Positions 1-9,608 of a stretch of DNA of 64,000 nt are shown piece after piece. A model generated the notes under the pieces. The model did not search any database, was not told where the DNA came from, and was given only the letters and a program-made list of their open reading frames with translations. The position numbers and the translations under genes are program-made. Every line of letters starts with the position of its first letter. Positions within the stretch are counted from its first letter, which is position 1. Origin of the DNA: Arthrobacter sp. DNA4 (lineage in GTDB: Bacteria > Actinomycetota > Actinomycetes > Actinomycetales > Micrococcaceae); contig NZ_CP101466.1 of the NCBI RefSeq assembly GCF_024362385.1, positions 3,782,001 to 3,846,000 of the forward strand, read 5' to 3'.

Positions 1-379
1 TGGGCATGGTCCGGATTACCGGCTGCCGCGCGGGGAGTGCAGCCTCCAGCTGGGCGATGGACACGGCCGCAGCCACACTGACCACCACGGTGTCGGGCGA
101 AAGGGCCGGGCTGATTTCCCTTGCCAGGTCCGCGATGCCCACCGGCTTGACGCCAAGGATGACCACGGCGGATCCCTTGGCGGCCTGCCTGTTGTTGTCA
201 GGCTCTTCCTCGCCGGCGATGGCGGTGATCCCGTGGTACCGCTCGGCCAGTTCCGCGGCGCGCCCAGCGCGGCGGACGGTGGCCACCACATCCCCCGGGT
301 CCTTCCCGGCCTCCAGCAGGCCGCCAAGAATGGCTTCGTTCATGGATCCACAGCCAAGGAATGCGATTCGGTTGCTCAT
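1..379 (-). CDS. proC: Pyrroline-5-carboxylate reductase, 5' part only
   Basis: Catalyses the last step of proline synthesis, NAD(P)H reduction of pyrroline-5-carboxylate, in the cytoplasm. The 126 visible residues begin MSNRIAFLGCGSMNEAILGG, the Rossmann GxGxM dinucleotide-binding signature typical of ProC, and continue through the conserved VILGVKP strand (about residues 75-81) and the SVAAAVSIAQLE region. The C-terminal dimerisation domain lies beyond the left edge. The start is ATG at 379; a GGAGG stretch lies only about 1-2 nt before it, so initiation could also use a very short leader. Function is clear from the N-terminus; only completeness is uncertain. Confidence 0.93.
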   Translation of the reverse strand, partial: MSNRIAFLGCGSMNEAILGGLLEAGKDPGDVVATVRRAGRAAELAERYHGITAIAGEEEPDNNRQAAKGSAVVILGVKPVGIADLAREISPALSPDTVVVSVAAAVSIAQLEAALPARQPVIRTMP

Positions 380-493
380 GCCTCCATCATTGCAGTTGGG
401 AGGCATTCACAGGCAACTCCCATCTTCAGCGCAGGCAGCACACAACTTCGGGTCCTAACGTAGTTATTACCTCATTGAGGGTGCGAGTGATGC

Positions 494-515
494 GGCAGGC
501 ATGGGGATGCCTGCC
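494..515. terminator. Perfect hairpin between proC and ppx
   Basis: GGCAGGCAT, loop GGGG, ATGCCTGCC forms a 9-bp perfect stem in the 242-bp gap between the ppx stop and the proC start. There is no T-run, so it may be a weak terminator for ppx transcripts or simply structural. I see no gene in this gap. Confidence 0.35.
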
Positions 516-621
516 AAGGGCACCGGTGGCACGGCAGCAGGTTTTCCCCCATTTTCCTGTTGCCGTCCCCGGTGCTTCCGCATTTAAAGAAGGCGCTGCG
601 AAGCAGGCAAGGCGCCTGTGG

Positions 622-1611
622 CTAGACCGCCGCGTTCACCGGCCGGGCGGCCGCAACATGGGGCGCGGGCTCCAGGGGCCCGGCAAACACCAGCTGGTCC
701 AGTCGGCGGAGGATGAGTCCCTCACGCAGCGCCCACGGGCAGATGCGAAGCTTCTTGAACTTGAACATCTCCAAAGCCGCCTCGGCCACCAAAGCGCCGG
801 CAAGGAGCTGATGGGCGCGCGCCTCGGAGACACCGGGAAGGTGCAGCCTGTCCTCCGAACTCATGGCCGAGATCCGCTGGGTCCAAATGCCCAGGTCCGA
901 GGCGTGCAGCTCCCTCTTGACGTACGGCCCTTCGGCACTGGGGGCAGCACCGGCGATGCGGGCCAGGGAGCGGAAGGTCTTGGAGGTTCCGGCCACCACG
1001 TTTGCCCGGCCCAGGCCGTCGAATTCGCGGACGGCAGGTTTGAGCGTGGCCCTGATGTACCGTCGCAGTTCCTTGACGCTTTTGGCCGACGGCGGATCCT
1101 CGGCGAGCCAGTCCCTGGTGAGCCGTCTGGCGCCCAGGGGCACCGAGGTGGCTACTTCCGGAAGTTCATCCTGGCCGAAGGCCATTTCAAAGGAGCCGCC
1201 GCCGATGTCCAGGTTCAGGATGGGACCCGCTCCCCACCCATGCCAGCGCCGTACAGCGAAGAAGGTCATGGACGCCTCTTCGCTGCCGGTGAGTTCCTGG
1301 AGGGTCACTGTGGTTTCGTGCTTGACCCGGGCCAGGACGGCTGGGCCGTTGGTGGCCTCGCGGATGGCCGAGGTACAGAATGCCAGCAGGTCCTCGGCCT
1401 TGTGCCGCGCCGCGAACTCCCAGGCTTCCAGAACAAACTCGGTCAGCTCGTGCTGGCCCTCGTCGCTGATGCTGCCATCCGGTTCAAGGTACTGCACCAG
1501 GGACAGCGGCCGTTTATGGGACGCGAACGGGACCGGCTGCGCACCCGGGTGGGCATCCACCAGGAGCAGATGGACAGTATTGGAACCAATGTCGAGGACG
1601 CCTAGACGCAT
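622..1611 (-). CDS. ppx: Ppx/GppA family phosphatase (exopolyphosphatase)
   Basis: Predicted to hydrolyse polyphosphate or guanosine pentaphosphate, linking phosphate storage to the stringent response. The 329-residue protein has both ASKHA phosphate-binding loops: LDIGSNTVHLLLVD at residues 6-19 and LDIGGGS at 134-140. The length fits the short actinobacterial Ppx type, which lacks the C-terminal HD-like extension of E. coli Ppx. The reading frame is open further upstream, but the ATG at 1611 puts MRLGVLDIGSNT at the N-terminus as in the family, and lies 7 nt after the stop of the SseB-like gene, so the two are probably cotranscribed. Polyphosphatase versus pppGpp phosphatase activity cannot be decided from sequence. 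Confidence 0.9.
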   Translation of the reverse strand: MRLGVLDIGSNTVHLLLVDAHPGAQPVPFASHKRPLSLVQYLEPDGSISDEGQHELTEFVLEAWEFAARHKAEDLLAFCTSAIREATNGPAVLARVKHETTVTLQELTGSEEASMTFFAVRRWHGWGAGPILNLDIGGGSFEMAFGQDELPEVATSVPLGARRLTRDWLAEDPPSAKSVKELRRYIRATLKPAVREFDGLGRANVVAGTSKTFRSLARIAGAAPSAEGPYVKRELHASDLGIWTQRISAMSSEDRLHLPGVSEARAHQLLAGALVAEAALEMFKFKKLRICPWALREGLILRRLDQLVFAGPLEPAPHVAAARPVNAAV

Positions 1612-1618
1612 GGGGACA

Positions 1619-2038
1619 TTATTGCTCGTCGGCGCGCTTGAAGTCGCGCCTGATGTTGGCAACGCCCTCGGGATTGATCTCGAAACCGTAGGCTGCACCG
1701 GGGTTGATCACCATGCCCAGCTCATCGCCGATGTTGGCGATGATGGCAGCACCCTGCGTGCCCAGCACGTTGGGCGCGGCTTCCAGGTACTGCTGGTCCA
1801 CCCTGCTGGGGTGCGAAAAGACGGCAAGGACGGGGTCGCCGTCGGCGTTGGCAAGGACCAGGGGCTCCACCTGGGAGTCGATGCCCTCAACCGTGTCCGA
1901 GCTGATGATGTAGACCTCGCTGTTGAGGAAGGACAGGAGGACGTCCACCGGGTCGGCGTCAGGCTGCCCGCCGGTGGCGAGCTTCTCCTCGAGGTCGTTG
2001 AGCGGCTGGAGATCCGTGTGCGCGGGCTGTTCAGTCAT
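1619..2038 (-). CDS. SseB-like protein
   Basis: A 139-residue acidic soluble protein resembling the SseB N-terminal domain. It has the characteristic alternating pattern with LLSFLNSEVYIIS near residue 35, a VLAVFSHPSRV strand in the middle and an EINPEG motif near the C-terminus, typical of actinobacterial stand-alone SseB proteins. No catalytic motif is visible and molecular function is unknown. It lies between topA upstream and ppx downstream on the same strand, with 7 nt to ppx. The start ATG at 2038 has TAGGGGA immediately before it, a Shine-Dalgarno-like stretch with unusually tight spacing. Confidence 0.75.
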   Translation of the reverse strand: MTEQPAHTDLQPLNDLEEKLATGGQPDADPVDVLLSFLNSEVYIISSDTVEGIDSQVEPLVLANADGDPVLAVFSHPSRVDQQYLEAAPNVLGTQGAAIIANIGDELGMVINPGAAYGFEINPEGVANIRRDFKRADEQ

Positions 2039-2086
2039 TCCCCTAGCCGATCACGATACGGTGGTAGCGCAAACGCGTACCAACGC

Positions 2087-4813
2087 CTACTTCTTGGCCG
2101 TTGCCTTCTTCTTGGCGGGCGCCTTGCGGGTGGCGGTCCGCTTGACCGGGCCCTTGGCGCGCTTCTCCGCCAGCAACTCCACGGCCTGTTCCCGGGTGAG
2201 TTCCTCCAGCGAGGTGGCACGGGGAACCGTGATGTTGGTGATGCCGTCCGTGATGTAGGGCCCGAACCGGCCCTCCTTCACCACGATGTTCTTCTCGGAT
2301 ACCGGGTCCGGTCCGAACTCCGCCAGCGGGGGCACCGCGGCACGGGCGCCGCGCTGCTTGGGCTGCGAGTAGATCTCCAGGGCCTGCTCCAGGGTGATGG
2401 TGAAGATTTCTTCTTCGGAACCGATGGAGCGGGAGTCAGTCCCCTTCTTCAGGTAGGGCCCGAACCGGCCGTTCTGCACCGTGATGAGGTTGCCTTCGGC
2501 GTCCTCCCCCAGTGCCCGGGGCAGGCTCATGAGCTGGAGTGCCTCGTCCAGGGTGACGGACTCAACGGTCATCGACTTGAAGAGCGATCCCGTGCGCGGC
2601 TTTGCCTTGACGGGCTTCTTCGGCGGCTTGGGCTTGCCGTTCTTGTAGTACTCCACCGGCTGGTTGGCCAGTTCCTCGTCGGTCATCTCAGGAATGATCT
2701 CGGTGACGTAGGCGCCGTAACGGCCGTTCTTGGCCACCACGGTGTGTCCCGTGTGCGGATCGGTGCCGAGCACGCGTTCCTCCGGGGCCGCCGTCTCCAT
2801 CAGTTCGATGGCCTTGGCCGCGGTCAGCTCATCGGGAGCCAGGTCCTCGGGCACGTTGGCGCGCGCCGATTCCACGATCTCGCCCGTCTTCGGGTCCACC
2901 ACGGCGGCGGAGCTTTCCAGGTAGGGGCCGAACTTGCCCACCCGGAGCGTGATCTCGTCGGTGATCGGGATCGAGTTGATTTCCCGGGCATCGATCTCGC
3001 CCAGGTTGTTGACGATGCTCAGCAGGCCCGGATCGGAATCCTCGCCGAAGTAGAAGTGCCGCAGCCACGAGGCACCGGCTTCCTGGCCGTTGGCGATCTT
3101 GTCCAGGTCGCCTTCCATGTCGGCGGTGAACTCGTAGTCCACGTAGTCGGAGAAATGCTGCTCCAGGAGCCGGATGACGGAGAAGGCGATCCAGCTGGGC
3201 ACGAGGGCCGAGCCCTGCTTCCGGACGTAGCCGCGGTCCTGGATGGTGGAGATGGTGGAGGCGTAGGTGGACGGACGGCCGATGCCCTTCTTCTCCAGCT
3301 CCGCGGTCAGCGAGGCTTCCGTGTAGCGCGGCGGCGGGGAGGTCTCGTGGCCCACAGCCTGGATGTCCGCAGCCGTCAGGGAGTCATCCTTGGCCACATT
3401 GGGCAGCCGGCGTGCTTCGTCGGAGTCGTCGTCGCCGCGGGTCTCGTCCTTGCCTTCCTCGTAGGCGGCAAGGAAGCCGGGGAAGGTGATCACGGTGCCG
3501 GAGGCGGAGAACTCGGCGTCGCGCCCGTCACTGGACTCCGCACCCAGGCGGATAGTGGCCGTTGACCCCTTGGCGTCGCCCATCTGGGAGGCGACCGTGC
3601 GCTTCCAGATGAGCTCGTACAGGCGGAACTCGTCCCCGGAGAGCTGCTTGGCGACCTGGGCAGGCGTGCGGAAGGAGTCACCGGCGGGGCGGATGGCCTC
3701 GTGTGCTTCCTGGGCGTTGGCGGCCTTGTTGGAGTAGACGCGCGGCGACTGCGGAATGTATTCGGGGCCGTACAGTTCGGAGGCCTGGCGGCGGGCTGCC
3801 GTGATGGCCTCATCGCTCAACGCGGAGGAGTCCGTACGCATATAGGTGATGTAGCCGTTTTCGTACAGCCGCTGGGCGATCTGCATGGTGCTCTTGGAGG
3901 AGAAGCGCAGCTTGCGGCCGGCCTCCTGCTGCAGCGTGGAGGTGGTGAACGGCGCGGCGGGACGGCGGGTGTACGGCTTGGTGTCCACCGAGCGGACGCG
4001 GAAGTCAGCGTTCTGCAGGCCTGCCGCCAGGGACGTTGCCAGTTCCTCGTTGAGGTGGGCAACGTTCCGGGACGTGAGCTCGCCGTTGTCGTTGAAGTCG
4101 CGGCCCGTGGCTACCTTGGCACCGTCAACGGCGGCCAGCTTGGCCTTGAACGAGCCCGATTCGGCGCCGAACTGGCCGGTCAGGTCCCAGTATGAGGCAG
4201 CCTTGAAGGCCATGCGTTCGCGTTCGCGGTCCACCACCATGCGGGTGACCACGGACTGCACGCGTCCGGCGGACAGGCCGCGGGCTACCTTGCGCCACAG
4301 CACGGGTGAGATTTCGTAGCCGTAGAGGCGGTCCAGGACGCGGCGGGTTTCCTGGGCGTCCACCAGGTCCTGGTCCACGTCGCGCAGGTTGCCCATGGCG
4401 CGCTGGATGGCTTCCTTGGTGATTTCGCCGAACGTCATCCGGTACACCGGGACCTTGGGCTTGAGTACTTCCAGCAGGTGCCACGCGATGGCCTCGCCCT
4501 CGCGGTCCCCATCGGTTGCGAGATAGAGTTCGTCGGCGTCCTTCAGCGCGGCTTTGAGCTCGGTGACCTTTTTCTTCTTGTCCGGAGACACCACGTAGTA
4601 GGGCTTGAAGTCGTGTTCAATGTCGACGGCGAACTTGCCGACGGAGGTTTTCTTCAGCTCGGCAGGGAGTTCGGACGGCTGCGGCAGGTCCCGGATGTGA
4701 CCAATGGAGGCCTCTACGATGAAGCCCTCGCCGAGGTACTTGGCGATGGTCTTGCTCTTGGCCGGAGACTCCACAATCACGAGTTTCTTGCCGGTTTTGG
4801 CCTTGCTTGGCAC
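2087..4813 (-). CDS. topA: DNA topoisomerase I
   Basis: Type IA topoisomerase that relaxes negative supercoils. The 908-residue protein starts with a TOPRIM domain (VIVESPAKSKTIAKYLG at about 12-28, acidic TDGDREGE near residue 100). The active-site tyrosine is Y324 in the ITYMRTDSS motif. The C-terminal half carries repeated RFGPYL/KFGPYL modules instead of zinc fingers and ends in a Lys/Ala-rich tail, as in actinobacterial TopA. The GTG start at 4813 is preceded by GTAGGAG at good spacing and aligns with the family N-terminus; an upstream in-frame ATG at 4855 would add an unsupported leader. In M. tuberculosis topA (Rv3646c) lies in the same conserved block. Confidence 0.96.
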   Translation of the reverse strand: MPSKAKTGKKLVIVESPAKSKTIAKYLGEGFIVEASIGHIRDLPQPSELPAELKKTSVGKFAVDIEHDFKPYYVVSPDKKKKVTELKAALKDADELYLATDGDREGEAIAWHLLEVLKPKVPVYRMTFGEITKEAIQRAMGNLRDVDQDLVDAQETRRVLDRLYGYEISPVLWRKVARGLSAGRVQSVVTRMVVDRERERMAFKAASYWDLTGQFGAESGSFKAKLAAVDGAKVATGRDFNDNGELTSRNVAHLNEELATSLAAGLQNADFRVRSVDTKPYTRRPAAPFTTSTLQQEAGRKLRFSSKSTMQIAQRLYENGYITYMRTDSSALSDEAITAARRQASELYGPEYIPQSPRVYSNKAANAQEAHEAIRPAGDSFRTPAQVAKQLSGDEFRLYELIWKRTVASQMGDAKGSTATIRLGAESSDGRDAEFSASGTVITFPGFLAAYEEGKDETRGDDDSDEARRLPNVAKDDSLTAADIQAVGHETSPPPRYTEASLTAELEKKGIGRPSTYASTISTIQDRGYVRKQGSALVPSWIAFSVIRLLEQHFSDYVDYEFTADMEGDLDKIANGQEAGASWLRHFYFGEDSDPGLLSIVNNLGEIDAREINSIPITDEITLRVGKFGPYLESSAAVVDPKTGEIVESARANVPEDLAPDELTAAKAIELMETAAPEERVLGTDPHTGHTVVAKNGRYGAYVTEIIPEMTDEELANQPVEYYKNGKPKPPKKPVKAKPRTGSLFKSMTVESVTLDEALQLMSLPRALGEDAEGNLITVQNGRFGPYLKKGTDSRSIGSEEEIFTITLEQALEIYSQPKQRGARAAVPPLAEFGPDPVSEKNIVVKEGRFGPYITDGITNITVPRATSLEELTREQAVELLAEKRAKGPVKRTATRKAPAKKKATAKK

Positions 4814-4936
4814 GGTGCTCCTACAGAAAAAGGTTGCTGGGGCAGATGAGCCCATGTTCGCCTAGTTCACCATATTTTGGGGAATCGTGCGCATTCATGT
4901 GGAAAAGACGGGGCTCTGTTGAGGGCTTGAGGGGGC

Positions 4937-6586
4937 TTACTCGACGGCGGGATTTCCGGCCGGGACCAGGAAGCCGTCACGGACCAGGTTGGCCACGTCG
5001 GCGAGCAGCGCACCCTGGAAAGCCCCGGCGTCGAACCCCTCCCCGCCGCCCAGGAGGGCCTCCAAAGCCCCGGCGATCTGCCCGGCGGTGAGGTCGCCGT
5101 CGCACGCGGACACGAAGCCGGCCAGCTCCGTGCTCATCAAATTGGTACGGCGCAGCCCGGCACCCTGCCGGAGCAGGATCACGCCGGGGTGTTCGGCGCC
5201 CGGGCGCTGGTGGCGCTCCTCGGTGACGTCCTCCGCCACGAGCAGGTGCGTGGCCGCAAGGTCATGAACAGCAAGCCAGTCGGCGCGTTCGACGGCGGCA
5301 CCCAGGTGGGGGCCCACGGGCTGCTCGATGGGGTACGTGATTTCCTCGAAGCGGCTGATGGCGGCAGCGCGGCCGTCAGCGGGGCGGCGCAGCCAGACCA
5401 TGCCGAAGCCGATGCCGGCCACATCCCGCGACCCGAAATCGGCGAGGTACTGGGCATACGCCTCCCGGTAGTGCTGCCGGTCCCGGGACTCCGAGGCGTC
5501 ACGAAGCCAGGTTTCGGCGTATTGTTCCGGGCTGACCTCTTCACGCTGGATGAACCAGGCGTCCGTGCCCTGCCGCACCCAGGACTTTGGCCGCTCATCC
5601 CAGCTGCTGCCGGCGGCGACCTCCCAGTTGCCCAGCATCTGGGCCCAACCGCCGGGGGCCAAAACGCCGGGCAGGCCTGCCACCAGGGACGCCACGATCC
5701 CGTCGCCCGGGAGGCCGCCGTCGCGGTAGGTGAACTGGTCCGCCGCGTCCTCGCCGGGACTGCGCGGGGTGATGACGAACGGCGGGTTGGACACCACCAG
5801 GCCGAACTCTTCCCCGGCCACCGGCTCCAGGAGCGACCCCAGACGGAGGCTGACCCGGTCTTCGAGGCGGTCCGGGTCGACGGACAGCGCCTCCGCATTG
5901 AGCAGGATGTTGAACCGCGCGTAGGCCAGCGCTCGTTCGGAGATGTCGGTGGCGGTCACGTGCTGGCAGTGGTGCAGCAGGTGGAAGGCCTGGATGCCGC
6001 ACCCTGTCCCCAGGTCCAGCGCGCGCTCGGTGTGGCGGCGGATGGTGGTCTGCACCAGGGTGGTGGATGCCTGCCCGATGCCCAGGACGTGGTCGTGCCG
6101 GAGCACCCCAGCCTGCTGGTGGGCGGCGAGGTCGCTGGCCACCCACAGCTCCGCGCCGCCGCTGCCGTCCTCATTCTTGTCCCAGCCGTACGGCCGCAGG
6201 TCAGCCTTCGCCGTAAGGAGCCCGGAGCCGGGGACAGGCTGCACCAGCCCCAGTTCAAGGAGTCCGTCGGCGCCGGTGCCCGGCAGTGCGGCGTCGAGGG
6301 TTTGGCGTTCCTGCGGCTCGGCGAGCAGCCACAAGCGGACGACGGCGGCGAGCGGCGCCGTGGCGCTGTCGGCCCGCACAGCATGCTCGACGGCGAGCAG
6401 CGCGGGGATGATCTGGTCCCGGTTCAGTGCGGCCGAGGCCGCCGGGCCCAGCAGCCGCGCCACGCCGTCAAGCGTGTAGTCCAGCCCGCGCAGGTCCGCG
6501 GCGAGGGTTGATAGCAGGGCGGGGACATCGCTGCGGGGTGCGTCGGGGGTATTTCCGGCGGTGAACTCATAAGGGGATCCAGGCAT
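4937..6586 (-). CDS. Class I SAM-dependent methyltransferase (PrmC/RsmC-like)
   Basis: A 549-residue protein with a central SAM-binding fold: motif I DLGTGCGIQAF near residue 195, acidic TATDIS after strand 2, and the NPPF catalytic motif at 267-270. NPPF is the hallmark of N-methyltransferases acting on glutamine side chains or on bases in nucleic acids, so the target could be a protein Gln, rRNA or tRNA. The about 190-residue N-terminal and 200-residue C-terminal extensions are typical of an actinobacterial group of unknown substrate. TAAACT ends 6 nt before the ATG and there is no good Shine-Dalgarno sequence, so the mRNA is probably leaderless. It is divergent from the lipoprotein gene at 6630. 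Confidence 0.8.
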   Translation of the reverse strand: MPGSPYEFTAGNTPDAPRSDVPALLSTLAADLRGLDYTLDGVARLLGPAASAALNRDQIIPALLAVEHAVRADSATAPLAAVVRLWLLAEPQERQTLDAALPGTGADGLLELGLVQPVPGSGLLTAKADLRPYGWDKNEDGSGGAELWVASDLAAHQQAGVLRHDHVLGIGQASTTLVQTTIRRHTERALDLGTGCGIQAFHLLHHCQHVTATDISERALAYARFNILLNAEALSVDPDRLEDRVSLRLGSLLEPVAGEEFGLVVSNPPFVITPRSPGEDAADQFTYRDGGLPGDGIVASLVAGLPGVLAPGGWAQMLGNWEVAAGSSWDERPKSWVRQGTDAWFIQREEVSPEQYAETWLRDASESRDRQHYREAYAQYLADFGSRDVAGIGFGMVWLRRPADGRAAAISRFEEITYPIEQPVGPHLGAAVERADWLAVHDLAATHLLVAEDVTEERHQRPGAEHPGVILLRQGAGLRRTNLMSTELAGFVSACDGDLTAGQIAGALEALLGGGEGFDAGAFQGALLADVANLVRDGFLVPAGNPAVE

Positions 6587-6629
6587 CGCTCAAGTTTAGT
6601 CCGGCGTGGCTGCGGGGTACGGTGGTCAC
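6587..6629. promoter_or_regulatory. 43-bp divergent leaderless promoter pair
   Basis: The minus-strand -10 box TAAACT (6593-6598) is 6 nt from the methyltransferase ATG, and the plus-strand -10 box TACGGT (6618-6623) is 6 nt from the lipoprotein ATG. Only 19 bp separate the two boxes, so each promoter's -35 region must overlap the other's -10 or start site, and the two transcripts should compete. Confidence 0.55.
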
Positions 6630-7275
6630 ATGCCTTCCCGCCTTCCCCTCCTTCCGCGCGCCCGCACGGCAGCCGCTGTGGTCCGCCGTTCGCTGCCGGG
6701 GAGGGTAGTGGCCGCGGCTCTCTGCCTGGCAGTGGCGGGGTGTTCACCTGTGAATTCAGTGGAGAACGCGGATGTTCCCAAGTGGCGGGCCACCGCCCTG
6801 CCCTCGAAGCCGGCGGGTGTTGTGCTCCAGGATTCGGGGAAGATCCTCAACCGGGACCGCATTGTGCAGGAGGCCGCCAGGGGTCAGCTATGTGCTCACG
6901 GCGGTGTGCGAAGGGACCGGCAAGGCCTTCTTCGCCGTGTCCCTGGACGGCAAAGCCGTTACGGAAGCAGGAGCAGCCTGCAACGGTAAGCAGGAAACCA
7001 CCAAAATCACGCTGCCCGCCACCGGGCGGGTCGAAATCAGCAGCTCCAGCGTGGACGCACCGCTGCTCTACGCCTACCAGCTGGCGCCGCGAAATAAGCC
7101 CTCTTCCGGCTCTGGCCCGCCGCCCGCTGCGGGCTTAGAGTCTGACTATGCCCAGCGTGCGGGGAATCTCCGCGCCCCCTCCCGAAGGGACAGCACGGGC
7201 GCCCCTGGCACCGAAGCCGGGAGCCTTCGTCGCCCTTGGACTGGTGCTTGCGGCAGGTGCACTGGCTGGCTGTGA
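6630..7275 (+). pseudogene. Small lipoprotein, frameshifted
   Basis: The first frame (6630-6989) begins MPSRLPLLPRART, has a hydrophobic signal segment and a lipobox LAVAGC, then a short exported domain. At the G-run 6880-6883 the sensible reading switches to the next frame, continuing SYVLTAVCEGTGKAFF and on to APLLYAYQLAP. One extra G would explain the break. After correction the frame would stay open to 7275 and overlap the next lipoprotein, unless a second indel near 7090 restores the TAA at 7095-7097. The encoded domain looks like a small extracytoplasmic beta-rich lipoprotein of unknown function, probably a paralogue of its neighbour. TACGGT sits 6 nt upstream, suggesting a leaderless mRNA. 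Confidence 0.6.
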
Positions 7276-7711
7276 ATATACGTACGACGACGGCAGGGCC
7301 GGCAGTGCGCAGGGCACCGCGACCGTTGCGCCGGCACCGGCATTCACCCGCGACCCGCTGCAACAGGATCCGGTGAGCGAGGCCGAGCTGGGTGACTGGG
7401 TGTCCCGGGCCCTTCCGGGCACCACCGGCCCCGTGGTCCAGGCCGACGCCGGGCTTCTGGCTTCCGGGGAGGACCGGCTGGTCTCGTCGCCGGTGCTGGA
7501 CACCGGGACCTATATCTTGTCCATCGCCTGCCGCAGCCAGCGCCGTGTGACCTTCACGGTCCGCACCGAGACCCTCACCTTGGTGGACCTGGCCCTCCGG
7601 TGCGGCATCAACCGCGAGAACGTCATCTACATGTCAACGGACAGCGTCCTCACGGTCCGGGTGGAGGCCAGGACCGCGGCGAACTACGCGTTCCGGGTGC
7701 ACAGGCTCTAA
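7148..7711 (+). CDS. Putative lipoprotein of unknown function
   Basis: A 187-residue protein with an unusually long N-region before the hydrophobic segment FVALGLVLAAGALAGC; the LAGC lipobox places the lipidated Cys near residue 42. The exported part is about 145 residues, contains a CRSQ...RCGI cysteine pair that could form a disulphide, and ends RVHRL. I recognise no catalytic motif. It follows the broken lipoprotein at 6630 and shares its overall design, so the two may act together at the cell surface. TAGAGT at 7136-7141 lies exactly 6 nt before the ATG with no Shine-Dalgarno sequence, so a leaderless start is likely. Confidence 0.7.
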   Translation: MPSVRGISAPPPEGTARAPLAPKPGAFVALGLVLAAGALAGCEYTYDDGRAGSAQGTATVAPAPAFTRDPLQQDPVSEAELGDWVSRALPGTTGPVVQADAGLLASGEDRLVSSPVLDTGTYILSIACRSQRRVTFTVRTETLTLVDLALRCGINRENVIYMSTDSVLTVRVEARTAANYAFRVHRL

Positions 7712-7766
7712 ACCGGGATGACGGGCGGGCATCACACTCCTCCGCCCGGTTGCCTTGCGATGGGGT

Positions 7767-8663
7767 TCAGGCCGCCGCGCAGCCTTCAGGGCAGCGGAGC
7801 GTCTCCGGGCTGGCGGCGCAATCGGCGCAGTACAGCGTGAGGGTGCGGCAGCTCGGGTTGGAGCAGTTCTCGAATTTACTGGTGGGCGCCGAGCAGCGGG
7901 CGCACTGGCCGATGGTCTTGGCGTCCTCGCTGAACTCCAGGTGCATGCGCTTGTCAAAGACGTACAGCGATCCCTCCCAGAGCCCCTGGTCCTTGAAGGC
8001 TTCGCCGTACCGGACGATCCCGCCGTCGAGCTGGTACACCTCCTTGAAGCCACGGTTCACCATCAGGCTGGAGAGCACCTCGCAGCGGATGCCTCCGGTG
8101 CAGTAGGTCACCACCGGCTTGTCCTTCAAAGAGTCGTACTTGCCGGACTCCAGCTCCTTGATGAAGTCATGGGTCGTGGCGACATCCGGCACCACCGCGT
8201 CCTTGAACCGGCCAATCTGCGCTTCGAAGGCGTTCCGGCCGTCGAAGAAAACCACGTCCCCGCCCTCCTGCTTCCTGGCCTCCACAAGCTCGTGGAGCTC
8301 CTCCGGCTTGAGGTGCTTCCCGCCGCCAACCACACCACCGGCGTCGACCTTGAGTTCTCCGGGCGCGCCGAAGGAAACAATCTCGTCCCGCACCTTCACG
8401 CTGAGCCGCGGGAAGTCCTCCGCGCCGCCGTCGGACCACTTGACGTCAATTCCCCGGAACCCGGAGTACTCGCGGGTGGTCTTAACGTATTGTTTGACGG
8501 CGCCGATTTCCCCGCCCACCGTGGCATTGATCCCGTCCTTGGAAATGAGGATGCGGCCGGTCAGTCCCAGCTTTTCGCACAGGGCACGCTGCCAGAGGCG
8601 GACGGCGTCCGGGTCAGCAATGGGGGTAAAGCCGTAAAAGAGCACAATCTTGTTCAAAGCCAC
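7767..8663 (-). CDS. trhO: tRNA uridine(34) hydroxylase (rhodanese domain)
   Basis: Predicted to hydroxylate U34 of tRNAs (ho5U), affecting wobble decoding. The 298-residue protein has the TrhO/YceA N-terminal ferredoxin-like domain ([13 protein letters not shown] at the start), a rhodanese domain with the active-site loop CTGGIRCE (first Cys at residue 188), and a Cys-rich C-terminal segment (CARCSAP, CSNPSC, CADC) that may bind metal. The GTG at 8663 is chosen because family members begin [10 protein letters not shown]; the frame is open further upstream. TACCCT lies 7 nt before that GTG, consistent with a leaderless message. Its promoter region is shared with the divergent GNAT gene. Confidence 0.88.
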   Translation of the reverse strand: MALNKIVLFYGFTPIADPDAVRLWQRALCEKLGLTGRILISKDGINATVGGEIGAVKQYVKTTREYSGFRGIDVKWSDGGAEDFPRLSVKVRDEIVSFGAPGELKVDAGGVVGGGKHLKPEELHELVEARKQEGGDVVFFDGRNAFEAQIGRFKDAVVPDVATTHDFIKELESGKYDSLKDKPVVTYCTGGIRCEVLSSLMVNRGFKEVYQLDGGIVRYGEAFKDQGLWEGSLYVFDKRMHLEFSEDAKTIGQCARCSAPTSKFENCSNPSCRTLTLYCADCAASPETLRCPEGCAAA

Positions 8664-8832
8664 GTATTTAAGGGTACCGGCTGCTTTAAGGGCAGCGGAT
8701 GCGGCAGCCCGGCCCCGGTCCACAGCGGCAGGCGCGGGTCCGCACGGCAGGCCAGGGCGGGGCGTATCACAATTGCATAAGCACTTCCGCACCCCCTGTT
8801 GCTTGCGATCGGGCTGGAATAGTGTTCTTGCC

Positions 8833-9525
8833 ATGAGCCCGGAAACCCTGGTTGAAGACATCACTGGCCTGCTCGAAGTGTGGGTTGCCGGCTGGGCCGG
8901 ATGTCGCGGCTACCGGACCTCCACGGAGGGCCGTTTTCCCGCTGCTCTCCGCTCTGACACCAGCGGTGAGTGGGAAGTTTTCGCATCCGAACCCACCGAT
9001 GACGAGTTCGCCGCCCTCGCGGCCAGGACTGCGGAATCCCCGGCGCGGGTACTGACCATTCTCACCAACGACCCCTCACGGTACGCCGCCCTGGCAGCCC
9101 GTCAGGGGCTGAACGTCACGTCTGATTCACAGACGATGATGATCGTGGACATGGAGACGCAGGACGCGGAGGACCCTTGGCTGTCCGACGACGAGCTGAG
9201 CCTGTCCACATACGAGCAGGACGGCGTGCACTATGCGGAGGTCCGCTCCGGAGACGCCCTCGCGGCCAGTGGCAGGGTGTTCGTGGTGGGTGATACCGCA
9301 GTGTTCGACAAGATCATCACCGAGCCGGCGTTCCAGCGCAGGGGCCTGGGCAGTTTCATCATGCGTGCGCTGGCGGCCCAGGCCTTCGGGCACGATGTCC
9401 GCGCCGGTTTGCTGCTGGCTTCCCTGGACGGGCAGAAGCTCTACTCCCATCTTGGCTGGACCACGGTAGCCCGGGTCCTGATGCTCTCGGCGTCCCATGA
9501 CGGGGCGGACCTCTCCCTGAGCTGA
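8833..9525 (+). CDS. GNAT family N-acetyltransferase
   Basis: A 230-residue protein with a C-terminal GNAT fold: the acetyl-CoA-binding motif A appears as [20 protein letters not shown] (roughly 160-180), followed by the conserved YSHLGW segment near the C-terminus. The N-terminal 100 residues ([11 protein letters not shown], then an [16 protein letters not shown] strand) are typical of a group of actinobacterial GNATs of unknown substrate. The ATG at 8833 has no Shine-Dalgarno sequence, but TAGTGT ends 7 nt upstream, so it is probably leaderless; the longer frame back to 8650 covers the promoter. Substrate is unknown. Confidence 0.8.
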   Translation: MSPETLVEDITGLLEVWVAGWAGCRGYRTSTEGRFPAALRSDTSGEWEVFASEPTDDEFAALAARTAESPARVLTILTNDPSRYAALAARQGLNVTSDSQTMMIVDMETQDAEDPWLSDDELSLSTYEQDGVHYAEVRSGDALAASGRVFVVGDTAVFDKIITEPAFQRRGLGSFIMRALAAQAFGHDVRAGLLLASLDGQKLYSHLGWTTVARVLMLSASHDGADLSLS

Positions 9526-9608
9526 ACGGGTCCAGCAGGGCCTGCCGTTTGTTTTCCCCGTGGCGAACCACGGGCGGGCGGCACAGTTACGGGTGGAAGA
9601 ATGGTGGG

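Noticed and set aside
863..3565. A 900-codon open frame on the plus strand across ppx, the SseB-like gene and topA
   Set aside because: It is antisense to three well-recognised genes; its protein is Gly/Val/Leu/Arg-rich with no motif. Long antisense frames are expected at this G+C.
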